Shown here in pieces: positions 38,781 to 52,494 of a stretch of DNA of 64,000 nt (position 1 is its first letter; every line of letters starts with the position of its first letter). The stretch is from Aplysia californica. Taxonomy: Eukaryota; Mollusca; Gastropoda; Aplysiida; Aplysiidae. The stretch is taken from the NCBI RefSeq assembly GCF_000002075.1, contig NW_004797465.1, positions 717,550 through 781,549 on the forward strand, read 5' to 3'. A program made the translations under genes and the position numbers. The notes below the pieces were generated by a model. It was not told where the DNA came from and made no database searches. It worked only from the letters and a program-made list of their open reading frames with translations.

Positions 38781-39041
38781 CTTCGTCGCCTTTGCCGCCT
38801 TTTGGCTTGTAGCAAACTTTGAAAACTGCACGGCAGTTGTTCTTCACCCAGGCCTTCCTTCCTTTATAGCCAAAGGATTTATTCTTTTTGCACTTGCCGT
38901 TTGACAGCTCTTTCGTTATCTTCATTGACTTGATTTTCTTGGCCTTGGAAAGAGATTTCTCGTCTTTCTTTTTCTGTTTGCTTTCTAGTTTTAACTTTCT
39001 GCAGTTGCCTTTACCGCTTTCTTCTTCTTCCTCATCATCTT
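38781..39041 (-). CDS. E46, class A' exon
   Basis: 261 bp. Same protein as E44. Confidence 0.85.
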
Positions 39042-39634
39042 CTGAAAAAAAAACCATTAAAAGAATACACTGCAGACATCAGCACCTAACTTACAAACCC
39101 AATTCACGGAATTTTTTTCAAACGAATACATGTAAAAATAGAAATGTTTCCAAAAAATTGGAAGGGTAGGAAACCAGTTACAGACCGTAAAACTACTGTT
39201 TGAGTAAACAATTTCTGACTTGACCAGAAAAAACAACAACAACAAAAATGACCACGAATGTAAATACGACAGAAGTTCCAAATGTTAGGCCAAGAGTGAT
39301 ACCGATTGAATGACGTAAGGAAAAATCAGATAGTGGGTGCCTTCAGAAAGGCAGAATGTTTTTCGAACTTTTCCATTTTTATCCCTTAAAGTATGTGGAA
39401 TGAAGGGAGGAAAAAAGTAGCAGAATCAGTCAGTGGGAGAAGTTCTTGAAACTCCGGAGTGGCACATAAATGAATCAGATTTGGAATGCAAGCGCAACAA
39501 ACGAGGTAGGAGGACACCTATTGAAAACCTCACAAAAATGTCAAGAGAAGGTAGACGACATAAACAAACCAGAAAGTAATAACTTTGATAAGTTGAAAGC
39601 AAGATTGTTTTCCAGTTCTCAAGTGAAAACAAAC

Positions 39635-39889
39635 CTTCATCGCCTTTTGGCTTGTAGCAAACTTTGAATACTGCACGGCAGTCGTTCTTCACCCAGGCCT
39701 TCTTTCCTTTATAGCCAAAGGATTTATTCTTCTTGCACTTGCCCCCTGATAGTTCTTTCGTTATCTTCATTGACTTGATTTTCTTGGCCTTGGAAAGAGA
39801 TTTCTCGTCTTTTTCTTTGTTTTTGCTTTCAAGTTTTAAAGTTCTGCAGTTGCCTTTCTCGCCATCATCGCCCTCTTCCTCATCATCGT
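39635..39889 (-). CDS. E47, class C exon
   Basis: 255 bp. Same as E2: SGGKC, GKKAWVKNDC, KGDE. Confidence 0.85.
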
Positions 39890-40455
39890 CTGAGTGAAGA
39901 GGTAAAAATAATATACTGCAGACGTCAGCATCTATTTTATATACCATTTTCTCCCTATTTTGATCAAGCTAATTTTCTGTAAACAATTACCTACAAGAAA
40001 AAATGTTTCCACATTATCCTACGGCAATAACATCAATTACTGACGGAAAAATTATTATCACTGTATTCAGTTACTGACTCAGTAAGAAATGAGAGAAATT
40101 CCAAAGGTAAGGCCAAGACTAATTCCGATTTTATGACGTTAGGAAAAAACACATGGGGTGTGTCCTTCAGAAAGACAGAATGTTTCTTCAAGGATTTGAT
40201 TTGTATAGCGAAAAGCACGTGAAAGGTTGGGAGCGAAACGGAGCAGAAACAGTCGGCGGGAGTATTTATTACAAATTTAGACAGGCTCTCATATGAATAA
40301 GATTTCGATTGCAGCCGTAACATGTCGGAGAAAAGCAATGCATTTAAATACTGATGCAGAATTTACCAGAAGGCAGACCAGATACACAGACCAAAAGCAA
40401 TGAATTTGATAAAGAAGCAGCCAGATTGTTTTCCAGTACTCAGGTGAAAACAAAC

Positions 40456-40707
40456 CTTCTTCGCCTTTTGGCTTGTAGCAAACTTTGAATACTGCACGGC
40501 AGTCGTTCTTCACCCAGGCCTTCTTTCCTTTATAGCCAAAGGATTTATTCTTCTTGCACTTGCCCTCAGACAGTTCTTTAGTTATCTTCATTGACTTGAT
40601 TTTCTTGGCCTTGGAGAGAGATTTCTGGTCTTTCTCTTTGTTTTTGCTTTCAAGTTTTAAAGTTCTGCAGTTGCCTTTATCGCCTTCATCGCCTTCTTCC
40701 TCATCGT
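40456..40707 (-). CDS. E48, class B2 exon, one Asp codon short
   Basis: 252 bp. Lacks one head GAT codon. Downstream intron has private changes near 40295. Confidence 0.85.
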
Positions 40708-41299
40708 CTAAGAGAAAAGGTGAAAATAATATACTGCAGACGTCAGCGCATAACTTACATACCCATTCTACGGCAATTTGCTAATGCATGCGTAGAAGTA
40801 CCCGCTAATAGAATGTTTCCAAAAACCTGAGGTTCCATGACACTAGTTACAGACAGGAAAAGTATTGCTGCATCAAGCAATTATTAACTGTTATGTTAGA
40901 AAAACACCAACCCAGCCAATAAATGGCAAAAGAAAAGAAATTCCAAAAGTTAGGCAAAGATTTGCAACGATAGTATGGTTCTAGGAAAGAACATATTGAA
41001 GGGTATCCACAAGAAAGACATCATGTTTTTGTATTTTGGTTTTTTTGCGTAGTTTCCAAATTTATCCTTAAAATAATGTGAAACGTGGAGAGCAAAACGG
41101 AACGGAATCAGTCAGTTGGAGTAATTCATGAAACTCTGGTTTCGATTTGGATTGCAGCCGCAACAAACAAGGTAGAAAGCAACCCATTGAATTGCAGATA
41201 GAAATGTCACGAAAAGACGCACGAAATACACAGACCGGAAGTAGTGGTTTTGATAAGTATGCTGTAAAATTGTTTTCAAGAGCTCAAGGAAACACAAAC

Positions 41300-41560
41300 C
41301 TTTGTCGCCTTTGCCGCCTTTCGGCTTGTAGCAAACTTTGAAAACTGCACGGCAGTTGTTCTTCACCCAGGCCTTCCTTCCTTTATAGCCAAAGGATTTA
41401 TTCTTTTTGCACTTGCGATTTGACAGCTCTTTCGTTATCTTCATTGACTTGATTTTCTTGGCCTTGGAAAGAGATTTCTCGTCTTTCTTTTTCTGTTTGC
41501 TTTCTAGTTTTAACTTTCTGCAGTTGCCTTTACCGCTTTCTTCTTCTTCCTCATCATCTT
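41300..41560 (-). CDS. E49, class A' exon with GDK tail
   Basis: 261 bp. The tail Glu is Lys (GGKGDK), shared only with E51. Core SNRKC. Confidence 0.85.
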
Positions 41561-42153
41561 CTGAAAAAAAAACCATTAAAAGAATACACTGCAGACATCA
41601 GCACCTAACTTACAAACCCAATTCACGGAATTTTTTTCAAACGAATACATGTAAAAATAGAAATGTTTCCAAAAAATTGGAAGGGTAGGAAACCAGTTAC
41701 AGACCGTAAAACTACTGTTTGAGTAAACAATTTCTGACTTGACCAGAAAAAACAACAACAACAAAAATGACCACGAATGTAAATAGGACTGAAGTTCCAA
41801 ATGTTATGTCTAGATTGATACCGATTGAATGACGTAAGGAAAAATCAGATAGTGGGTGCCTTCAGAAAGGCAGAATGTTTTTCGAACTTTTCCATTTTTA
41901 TCCCTTAAAGTATGTGGAATGAAGGGAGGAAAAAAGTAGCAGAATCAGTCAGTGGGAGAAGTTCTTGAAACTCCGGAGTGGCACATAAATGAATCAGATT
42001 TGGAATGCAAGCGCAACAAACGAGGTAGGAGGACACCTATTGAAAACCTCACAAAAATGTCAAGAGAAGGTAGACGACATAAACAAACCAGAAAGTAATA
42101 ACTTTGATAAGTTGAAAGCAAGATTGTTTTCCAGTTCTCAAGTGAAAACAAAC

Positions 42154-42408
42154 CTTCATCGCCTTTTGGCTTGTAGCAAACTTTGAATACTGCACGGCAG
42201 TCGTTCTTCACCCAGGCCTTCTTTCCTTTATAGCCAAAGGATTTATTCTTCTTGCACTTGCCCTCAGACAGTTCTTTAGTTATCTTCATTGACTTGATTT
42301 TCTTGGCCTTGGAGAGAGATTTCTGGTCTTTCTCTTTGTTTTTGCTTTCAAGTTTTAAAGTTCTGCAGTTGCCTTTATCGCCTTCATCGCCTTCTTCCTC
42401 ATCATCGT
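42154..42408 (-). CDS. E50, hybrid exon: B2 head, C-type tail
   Basis: 255 bp. Same form as E45. Confidence 0.85.
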
Positions 42409-43000
42409 CTAAGAGAAAAGGTGAAAATAATATACTGCAGACGTCAGCGCCTAACTTACATACCCATTCTACGGCAATTTGCTAATGCATGCGTAGAAGT
42501 ACCCGCTAATAGAATGTTTCCAAAAACCTGAGGTTCCATGACACTAGTTACAGACAGGAAAAGTATTGCTGCATCAAGCAATTATTAACTGTTATGTTAG
42601 AAAAACACCAACCCAGCCAATAAATGGCAAAAGAAAAGAAATTCCAAAAGTTAGGCAAAGATTTGCAACGATAGTATGGTTCTAGGAAAGAACATATTGA
42701 AGGGTATCCACAAGAAAGACATCATGTTTTTGTATTTTGGTTTTTTTGCGTAGTTTCCAAATTTATCCTTAAAATAATGTGAAACGTGGAGAGCAAAACG
42801 GAACGGAATCAGTCAGTTGGAGTAATTCATGAAACTCTGGTTTCGATTTGGATTGCAGCCGCAACAAACAAGGTAGAAAGCAACCCATTGAATTGCAGAT
42901 AGAAATGTCACGAAAAGACGCACGAAATACACAGACCGGAAGTAGTGGTTTTGATAAGTATGCTGTAAAATTGTTTTCAAGAGCTCAAGGAAACACAAAC

Positions 43001-43261
43001 CTTTGTCGCCTTTGCCGCCTTTCGGCTTGTAGCAAACTTTGAAAACTGCACGGCAGTTGTTCTTCACCCAGGCCTTCCTTCCTTTATAGCCAAAGGATTT
43101 ATTCTTTTTGCACTTGCGATTTGACAGCTCTTTCGTTATCTTCATTGACTTGATTTTCTTGGCCTTGGAAAGAGATTTCTCGTCTTTCTTTTTCTGTTTG
43201 CTTTCTAGTTTTAACTTTCTGCAGTTGCCTTTACCGCTTTCTTCTTCTTCCTCATCATCTT
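43001..43261 (-). CDS. E51, class A' exon with GDK tail
   Basis: 261 bp. Carries the same GDK change as E49, 1701 bp away. Confidence 0.85.
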
Positions 43262-43854
43262 CTGAAAAAAAAACCATTAAAAGAATACACTGCAGACATC
43301 AGCACCTAACTTACAAACCCAATTCACGGAATTTTTTTCAAACGAATACATGTAAAAATAGAAATGTTTCCAAAAAATTGGAAGGGTAGGAAACCAGTTA
43401 CAGACCGTAAAACTACTGTTTGAGTAAACAATTTCTGACTTGACCAGAAAAAACAACAACAACAAAAATGACCACGAATGTAAATAGGACTGAAGTTCCA
43501 AATGTTATGTCTAGATTGATACCGATTGAATGACGTAAGGAAAAATCAGATAGTGGGTGCCTTCAGAAAGGCAGAATGTTTTTCGAACTTTTCCATTTTT
43601 ATCCCTTAAAGTATGTGGAATGAAGGGAGGAAAAAAGTAGCAGAATCAGTCAGTGGGAGAAGTTCTTGAAACTCCGGAGTGGCACATAAATGAATCAGAT
43701 TTGGAATGCAAGCGCAACAAACGAGGTAGGAGGACACCTATTGAAAACCTCACAAAAATGTCAAGAGAAGGTAGACGACATAAACAAACCAGAAAGTAAT
43801 AACTTTGATAAGTTGAAAGCAAGATTGTTTTCCAGTTCTCAAGTGAAAACAAAC

Positions 43855-44109
43855 CTTCATCGCCTTTTGGCTTGTAGCAAACTTTGAATACTGCACGGCA
43901 GTCGTTCTTCACCCAGGCCTTCTTTCCTTTATAGCCAAAGGATTTATTCTTCTTGCACTTGCCCCCTGATAGTTCTTTCGTTATCTTCATTGACTTGATT
44001 TTCTTGGCCTTGGAAAGAGATTTCTCGTCTTTTTCTTTGTTTTTGCTTTCAAGTTTTAAAGTTCTGCAGTTGCCTTTCTCGCCATCATCGCCCTCTTCCT
44101 CATCATCGT
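43855..44109 (-). CDS. E52, class C exon
   Basis: 255 bp. Same as E2 and E47. Confidence 0.85.
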
Positions 44110-44675
44110 CTGAGTGAAGAGGTAAAAATAATATACTGCAGACGTCAGCATCTATTTTATATACCATTTTCTCCCTATTTTGATCAAGCTAATTTTCTGT
44201 AAACAATTACCTACAAGAAAAAATGTTTCCAAATTATCCTACGGCAATAACATCAATTACTGACGGAAAAATTATTATCACTGTATTCAGTTACTGACTC
44301 AGTAAGAAATGAGAGAAATTCCAAAGGTAAGGCCAAGACTAATTCCGATTTTATGACGTTAGGAAAAAACACATGGGGTGTGTCCTTCAGAAAGACAGAA
44401 TGTTTCTTCAAGGATTTGATTTGTATAGCGAAAAGCACGTGAAAGGTTGGGAGCGAAACGGAGCAGAAACAGTCGGCGGGAGTATTTATTACAAATTTAG
44501 ACAGGCTCTCATATGACTAAGATTTGGATTGCAGCCGTAACATGTCGGAGAAAAGCAATGCATTTAAATACTGATGCAGAATTTACCAGAAGGCAGACCA
44601 GATACACAGACCAAAAGCAATGAATTTGATAAAGAAGCAGCCAGATTGTTTTCCAGTACTCAGGTGAAAACAAAC

Positions 44676-44930
44676 CTTCTTCGCCTTTTGGCTTGTAGCA
44701 AACTTTGAATACTGCACGGCAGTCGTTCTTCACCCAGGCCTTCTTTCCTTTATAGCCAAAGGATTTATTCTTCTTGCACTTGCCCTCAGACAGTTCTTTA
44801 GTTATCTTCATTGACTTGATTTTCTTGGCCTTGGAGAGAGATTTCTGGTCTTTCTCTTTGTTTTTGCTTTCAAGTTTTAAAGTTCTGCAGTTGCCTTTAT
44901 CGCCTTCATCGCCTTCTTCCTCATCATCGT
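44676..44930 (-). CDS. E53, class B2 exon
   Basis: 255 bp. Standard B2. Confidence 0.85.
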
Positions 44931-45522
44931 CTAAGAGAAAAGGTGAAAATAATATACTGCAGACGTCAGCGCCTAACTTACATACCCATTCTACGGCAAT
45001 TTGCTAATGCATGCGTAGAAGTACCCGCTAATAGAATGTTTCCAAAAACCTGAGGTTCCATGACACTAGTTACAGACAGGAAAAGTATTGCTGCATCAAG
45101 CAATTATTAACTGTTATGTTAGAAAAACACCAACCCAGCCAATAAATGGCAAAAGAAAAGAAATTCCAAAAGTTAGGCAAAGATTTGCAACGATAGTATG
45201 GTTCTAGGAAAGAACATATTGAAGGGTATCCACAAGAAAGACATCATGTTTTTGTATTTTGGTTTTTTTGCGTAGTTTCCAAATTTATCCTTAAAATAAT
45301 GTGAAACGTGGAGAGCAAAACGGAACGGAATCAGTCAGTTGGAGTAATTCATGAAACTCTGGTTTCGATTTGGATTGCAGCCGCAACAAACAAGGTAGAA
45401 AGCAACCCATTGAATTGCAGATAGAAATGTCACGAAAAGACGCACGAAATACACAGACCGGAAGTAGTGGTTTTGATAAGTATGCTGTAAAAATGTTTTC
45501 AAGAGCTCAAGGAAACACAAAC

Positions 45523-45786
45523 CTTCGTCGCCTTTGCCGCCTTTTGGCTTGTAGCAAACTTTGAAAACTGCACGGCAGTTGTTCTTCACCCAGGCCTTCC
45601 TTCCTTTATAGCCAAAGGATTTATTCTTTTTGCACTTGCGATTTGACAGCTCTTTCGTTATCTTCATTGACTTGATTTTCTTGGCCTTGGAAAGAGATTT
45701 CTCGTCTTTTTCTTTGTTTTTGCTTTCAAGTTTTAAAGTTCTGCAGTTGCCTTTCTCGCCATCATCGCCCTCTTCCTCATCATCGT
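45523..45786 (-). CDS. E54, hybrid exon: C head, A' core
   Basis: 264 bp. SNRKC form, as E40. Confidence 0.85.
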
Positions 45787-46352
45787 CTGAGTGAAGAGGT
45801 AAAAATAATATACTGCAGACGTCAGCATCTATTTTATATACCATTTTCTCCCTATTTTGATCAAGCTAATTTTCTGTAAACAATTACCTACAAGAAAAAA
45901 TGTTTCCACATTATCCTACGGCAATAACATCAATTACTGACGGAAAAATTATTATCACTGTATTCAGTTACTGACTCAGTAAGAAATGAGAGAAATTCCA
46001 AAGGTAAGGCCAAGACTAATTCCGATTTTATGACGTTAGGAAAAAACACATGGGGTGTGTCCTTCAGAAAGACAGAATGTTTCTTCAAGGATTTGATTTG
46101 TATAGCGAAAAGCACGTGAAAGGTTGGGAGCGAAACGGAGCAGAAACAGTCGGCGGGAGTATTTATTACAAATTTAGACAGGCTCTCATATGACTAAGAT
46201 TTGGATTGCAGCCGTAACATGTCGGAGAAAAGCAATGCATTTAAATACTGATGCAGAATTTACCAGAAGGCAGACCAGATACACAGACCAAAAGCAATGA
46301 ATTTGATAAAGAAGCAGCCAGATTGTTTTCCAGTACTCAGGTGAAAACAAAC

Positions 46353-46607
46353 CTTCTTCGCCTTTTGGCTTGTAGCAAACTTTGAATACTGCACGGCAGT
46401 CGTTCTTCACCCAGGCCTTCTTTCCTTTATAGCCAAAGGATTTATTCTTCTTGCACTTGCCCTCAGACAGTTCTTTAGTTATCTTCATTGACTTGATTTT
46501 CTTGGCCTTGGAGAGAGATTTCTGGTCTTTCTCTTTGTTTTTGCTTTCAAGTTTTAAAGTTCTGCAGTTGCCTTTATCGCCTTCATCGCCTTCTTCCTCA
46601 TCATCGT
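46353..46607 (-). CDS. E55, class B2 exon
   Basis: 255 bp. Standard B2. Confidence 0.85.
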
Positions 46608-47199
46608 CTAAGAGAAAAGGTGAAAATAATATACTGCAGACGTCAGCGCCTAACTTACATACCCATTCTACGGCAATTTGCTAATGCATGCGTAGAAGTA
46701 CCCGCTAATAGAATGTTTCCAAAAACCTGAGGTTCCATGACACTAGTTACAGACAGGAAAAGTATTGCTGCATCAAGCAATTATTAACTGTTATGTTAGA
46801 AAAACACCAACCCAGCCAATAAATGGCAAAAGAAAAGAAATTCCAAAAGTTAGGCAAAGATTTGCAACGATAGTATGGTTCTAGGAAAGAACATATTGAA
46901 GGGTATCCACAAGAAAGACATCATGTTTTTGTATTTTGGTTTTTTTGCGTAGTTTCCAAATTTATCCTTAAAATAATGTGAAACGTGGAGAGCAAAACGG
47001 AACGGAATCAGTCAGTTGGAGTAATTCATGAAACTCTGGTTTCGATTTGGATTGCAGCCGCAACAAACAAGGTAGAAAGCAACCCATTGAATTGCAGATA
47101 GAAATGTCACGAAAAGACGCACGAAATACACAGACCGGAAGTAGTGGTTTTGATAAGTATGCTGTAAAAATGTTTTCAAGAGCTCAAGGAAACACAAAC

Positions 47200-47463
47200 C
47201 TTCGTCGCCTTTGCCGCCTTTTGGCTTGTAGCAAACTTTGAAAACTGCACGGCAGTTGTTCTTCACCCAGGCCTTCTTTCCTTTATAGCCAAAGGATTTA
47301 TTCTTCTTGCACTTGCCCTCAGACAGTTCTTTAGTTATCTTCATTGACTTGATTTTCTTGGCCTTGGAGAGAGATTTCTGGTCTTTCTCTTTGTTTTTGC
47401 TTTCAAGTTTTAAAGTTCTGCAGTTGCCTTTATCGCCTTCATCGCCTTCTTCCTCATCATCGT
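47200..47463 (-). CDS. E56, hybrid exon: B2 head and core, A tail
   Basis: 264 bp. B2 through SEGKC and GKKAWVKN, then NNC and GGKGDE. The only B2-to-A hybrid in the window. Confidence 0.85.
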
Positions 47464-48055
47464 CTAAGAGAAAAGGTGAAAATAATATACTGCAGACGTC
47501 AGCGCCTAACTTACATACCCATTCTACGGCAATTTGCTAATGCATGCGTAGAAGTACCCGCTAATAGAATGTTTCCAAAAACCTGAGGTTCCATGACACT
47601 AGTTACAGACAGGAAAAGTATTGCTGCATCAAGCAATTATTAACTGTTATGTTAGAAAAACACCAACCCAGCCAATAAATGGCAAAAGAAAAGAAATTCC
47701 AAAAGTTAGGCAAAGATTTGCAACGATAGTATGGTTCTAGGAAAGAACATATTGAAGGGTATCCACAAGAAAGACATCATGTTTTTGTATTTTGGTTTTT
47801 TTGCGTAGTTTCCAAATTTATCCTTAAAATAATGTGAAACGTGGAGAGCAAAACGGAACGGAATCAGTCAGTTGGAGTAATTCATGAAACTCTGGTTTCG
47901 ATTTGGATTGCAGCCGCAACAAACAAGGTAGAAAGCAACCCATTGAATTGCAGATAGAAATGTCACGAAAAGACGCACGAAATACACAGACCGGAAGTAG
48001 TGGTTTTGATAAGTATGCTGTAAAAATGTTTTCAAGAGCTCAAGGAAACACAAAC

Positions 48056-48319
48056 CTTCGTCGCCTTTGCCGCCTTTTGGCTTGTAGCAAACTTTGAAAA
48101 CTGCACGGCAGTTGTTCTTCACCCAGGCCTTCCTTCCTTTATAGCCAAAGGATTTATTCTTTTTGCACTTGCGATTTGACAGCTCTTTCGTTATCTTCAT
48201 TGACTTGATTTTCTTGGCCTTGGAAAGAGATTTCTCGTCTTTTTCTTTGTTTTTGCTTTCAAGTTTTAAAGTTCTGCAGTTGCCTTTCTCGCCATCATCG
48301 CCCTCTTCCTCATCATCGT
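48056..48319 (-). CDS. E57, hybrid exon: C head, A' core
   Basis: 264 bp. SNRKC form. Confidence 0.85.
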
Positions 48320-48885
48320 CTGAGTGAAGAGGTAAAAATAATATACTGCAGACGTCAGCATCTATTTTATATACCATTTTCTCCCTATTTTGATCAAGCT
48401 AATTTTCTGTAAACAATTACCTACAAGAAAAAATGTTTCCACATTATCCTACGGCAATAACATCAATTACTGACGGAAAAATTATTATCACTGTATTCAG
48501 TTACTGACTCAGTAAGAAATGAGAGAAATTCCAAAGGTAAGGCCAAGACTAATTCCGATTTTATGACGTTAGGAAAAAACACATGGGGTGTGTCCTTCAG
48601 AAAGACAGAATGTTTCTTCAAGGATTTGATTTGTATAGCGAAAAGCACGTGAAAGGTTGGGAGCGAAACGGAGCAGAAACAGTCGGCGGGAGTATTTATT
48701 ACAAATTTAGACAGGCTCTCATATGACTAAGATTTGGATTGCAGCCGTAACATGTCGGAGAAAAGCAATGCATTTAAATACTGATGCAGAATTTACCAGA
48801 AGGCAGACCAGATACACAGACCAAAAGCAATGAATTTGATAAAGAAGCAGCCAGATTGTTTTCCAGTACTCAGGTGAAAACAAAC

Positions 48886-49140
48886 CTTCTTCGCCTTTTG
48901 GCTTGTAGCAAACTTTGAATACTGCACGGCAGTCGTTCTTCACCCAGGCCTTCTTTCCTTTATAGCCAAAGGATTTATTCTTCTTGCACTTGCCCCCTGA
49001 TAGTTCTTTCGTTATCTTCATTGACTTGATTTTCTTGGCCTTGGAAAGAGATTTCTCGTCTTTTTCTTTGTTTTTGCTTTCAAGTTTTAAAGTTCTGCAG
49101 TTGCCTTTCTCGCCATCATCGCCCTCTTCCTCATCATCGT
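48886..49140 (-). CDS. E58, hybrid exon: C head and core, B2 tail
   Basis: 255 bp. SGGKC with the B2 tail KGEE. The only exon with this combination. Confidence 0.85.
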
Positions 49141-49706
49141 CTGAGTGAAGAGGTAAAAATAATATACTGCAGACGTCAGCATCTATTTTATATACCATTT
49201 TCTCCCTATTTTGATCAAGCTAATTTTCTGTAAACAATTACCTACAAGAAAAAATGTTTCCACATTATCCTACGGCAATAACATCAATTACTGACGGAAA
49301 AATTATTATCACTGTATTCAGTTACTGACTCAGTAAGAAATGAGAGAAATTCCAAAGGTAAGGCCAAGACTAATTCCGATTTTATGACGTTAGGAAAAAA
49401 CACATGGGGTGTGTCCTTCAGAAAGACAGAATGTTTCTTCAAGGATTTGATTTGTATAGCGAAAAGCACGTGAAAGGTTGGGAGCGAAACGGAGCAGAAA
49501 CAGTCGGCGGGAGTATTTATTACAAATTTAGACAGGCTCTCATATGACTAAGATTTGGATTGCAGCCGTAACATGTCGGAGAAAAGCAATGCATTTAAAT
49601 ACTGATGCAGAATTTACCAGAAGGCAGACCAGATACACAGACCAAAAGCAATGAATTTGATAAAGAAGCAGCCAGATTGTTTTCCAGTACTCAGGTGAAA
49701 ACAAAC

Positions 49707-49961
49707 CTTCTTCGCCTTTTGGCTTGTAGCAAACTTTGAATACTGCACGGCAGTCGTTCTTCACCCAGGCCTTCTTTCCTTTATAGCCAAAGGATTTATT
49801 CTTCTTGCACTTGCCCTCAGACAGTTCTTTAGTTATCTTCATTGACTTGATTTTCTTGGCCTTGGAGAGAGATTTCTGGTCTTTCTCTTTGTTTTTGCTT
49901 TCAAGTTTTAAAGTTCTGCAGTTGCCTTTATCGCCTTCATCGCCTTCTTCCTCATCATCGT
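49707..49961 (-). CDS. E59, class B2 exon
   Basis: 255 bp. Standard B2. Confidence 0.85.
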
Positions 49962-50553
49962 CTAAGAGAAAAGGTGAAAATAATATACTGCAGACGTCAG
50001 CGCCTAACTTACATACCCATTCTACGGCAATTTGCTAATGCATGCGTAGAAGTACCCGCTAATAGAATGTTTCCAAAAACCTGAGGTTCCATGACACTAG
50101 TTACAGACAGGAAAAGTATTGCTGCATCAAGCAATTATTAACTGTTATGTTAGAAAAACACCAACCCAGCCAATAAATGGCAAAAGAAAAGAAATTCCAA
50201 AAGTTAGGCAAAGATTTGCAACGATAGTATGGTTCTAGGAAAGAACATATTGAAGGGTATCCACAAGAAAGACATCATGTTTTTGTATTTTGGTTTTTTT
50301 GCGTAGTTTCCAAATTTATCCTTAAAATAATGTGAAACGTGGAGAGCAAAACGGAACGGAATCAGTCAGTTGGAGTAATTCATGAAACTCTGGTTTCGAT
50401 TTGGATTGCAGCCGCAACAAACAAGGTAGAAAGCAACCCATTGAATTGCAGATAGAAATGTCACGAAAAGACGCACGAAATACACAGACCGGAAGTAGTG
50501 GTTTTGATAAGTATGCTGTAAAAATGTTTTCAAGAGCTCAAGGAAACACAAAC

Positions 50554-50817
50554 CTTCGTCGCCTTTGCCGCCTTTTGGCTTGTAGCAAACTTTGAAAACT
50601 GCACGGCAGTTGTTCTTCACCCAGGCCTTCTTTCCTTTATAGCCAAATGATTTATTCTTCTTGCACTTGCCCCCTGATAGTTCTTTCGTTATCTTCATTG
50701 ACTTGATTTTCTTGGCCTTGGAAAGAGATTTCTCGTCTTTTTCTTTGTTTTTGCTTTCAAGTTTTAAAGTTCTGCAGTTGCCTTTCTCGCCATCATCGCC
50801 CTCTTCCTCATCATCGT
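50554..50817 (-). CDS. E60, hybrid exon: C core, A tail
   Basis: 264 bp. SGGKC form, as E38. A single base change turns AATAAATCC into AATAAATCA, silent for Ser56. Confidence 0.85.
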
Positions 50818-51383
50818 CTGAGTGAAGAGGTAAAAATAATATACTGCAGACGTCAGCATCTATTTTATATACCATTTTCTCCCTATTTTGATCAAGCTAA
50901 TTTTCTGTAAACAATTACCTACAAGAAAAAATGTTTCCACATTATCCTACGGCAATAACATCAATTACTGACGGAAAAATTATTATCACTGTATTCAGTT
51001 ACTGACTCAGTAAGAAATGAGAGAAATTCCAAAGGTAAGGCCAAGACTAATTCCGATTTTATTACGTTAGGAAAAAACACATGGGGTGTGTCCTTCAGAA
51101 AGACAGAATGTTTCTTCAAGGATTTGATTTGTATAGCGAAAAGCACGTGAAAGGTTGGGAGCGAAACGGAGCAGAAACAGTCGGCGGGAGTATTTATTAC
51201 AAATTTAGACAGGCTCTCATATGACTAAGATTTGGATTGCAGCCGTAACATGTCGGAGAAAAGCAATGCATTTAAATACTGATGCAGAATTTACCAGAAG
51301 GCAGACCAGATACACAGACCAAAAGCAATGAATTTGATAAAGAAGCAGCCAGATTGTTTTCCAGTACTCAGGTGAAAACAAAC

Positions 51384-51638
51384 CTTCTTCGCCTTTTGGC
51401 TTGTAGCAAACTTTGAATACTGCACGGCAGTCGTTCTTCACCCAGGCCTTCTTTCCTTTATAGCCAAAGGATTTATTCTTCTTGCACTTGCCCTCAGACA
51501 GTTCTTTAGTTATCTTCATTGACTTGATTTTCTTGGCCTTGGAGAGAGATTTCTGGTCTTTCTCTTTGTTTTTGCTTTCAAGTTTTAAAGTTCTGCAGTT
51601 GCCTTTATCGCCTTCATCGCCTTCTTCCTCATCATCGT
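51384..51638 (-). CDS. E61, class B2 exon
   Basis: 255 bp. Standard B2. Confidence 0.85.
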
Positions 51639-52230
51639 CTAAGAGAAAAGGTGAAAATAATATACTGCAGACGTCAGCGCCTAACTTACATACCTATTCT
51701 ACGGCAATTTGCTAATGCATGCGTAGAAGTACCCGCTAATAGAATGTTTCTAAAAACCTGAGGTTCCATGACACTAGTTACAGACAGGAAAAGTATTGCT
51801 GCATCAAGCAATTATTAACTGTTATGTTAGAAAAACACCAACCCAGCCAATAAATGGCAAAAGAAAAGAAATTCCAAAAGTTAGGCAAAGATTTGCAACG
51901 ATAGTATGGTTCTAGGAAAGAACATATTGAAGGGTATCCACAAGAAAGACATCATGTTTTTGTATTTTGGTTTTTTTGCGTAGTTTCCAAATTTATCCTT
52001 AAAATAATGTGAAACGTGGAGAGCAAAACGGAACGGAATCAGTCAGTTGGAGTAATTCATGAAACTCTGGTTTCGATTTGGATTGCAGCCGCAACAAACA
52101 AGGTAGAAAGCAACCCATTGAATTGCAGATAGAAATGTCACGAAAAGACGCACGAAATACACAGACCGGAAGTAGTGGTTTTGATAAGTATGCTGTAAAA
52201 ATGTTTTCAAGAGCTCAAGGAAACACAAAC

Positions 52231-52494
52231 CTTCGTCGCCTTTGCCGCCTTTTGGCTTGTAGCAAACTTTGAAAACTGCACGGCAGTTGTTCTTCACCCA
52301 GGCCTTCTTTCCTTTATAGCCAAAGGATTTATTCTTCTTGCACTTGCCCCCTGATAGTTCTTTCGTTATCTTCATTGACTTGATTTTCTTGGCCTTGGAA
52401 AGAGATTTCTCGTCTTTTTCTTTGTTTTTGCTTTCAAGTTTTAAAGTTCTGCAGTTGCCTTTCTCGCCATCATCGCCCTCTTCCTCATCATCGT
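52231..52494 (-). CDS. E62, hybrid exon: C core, A tail
   Basis: 264 bp. SGGKC form. Confidence 0.85.

Larger units (their letters stand above)
37080..44109 (-). repeat. 1701-bp A'/C and A'/B2 dimers, E44-E52
   Basis: A' exons recur at 1701 bp (E44 to E46, E49 to E51), with C or B2 heads between. Within it the stretch around 40.7-42.2 kb is repeated at 42.4-43.9 kb with shared rare changes. Confidence 0.85.
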
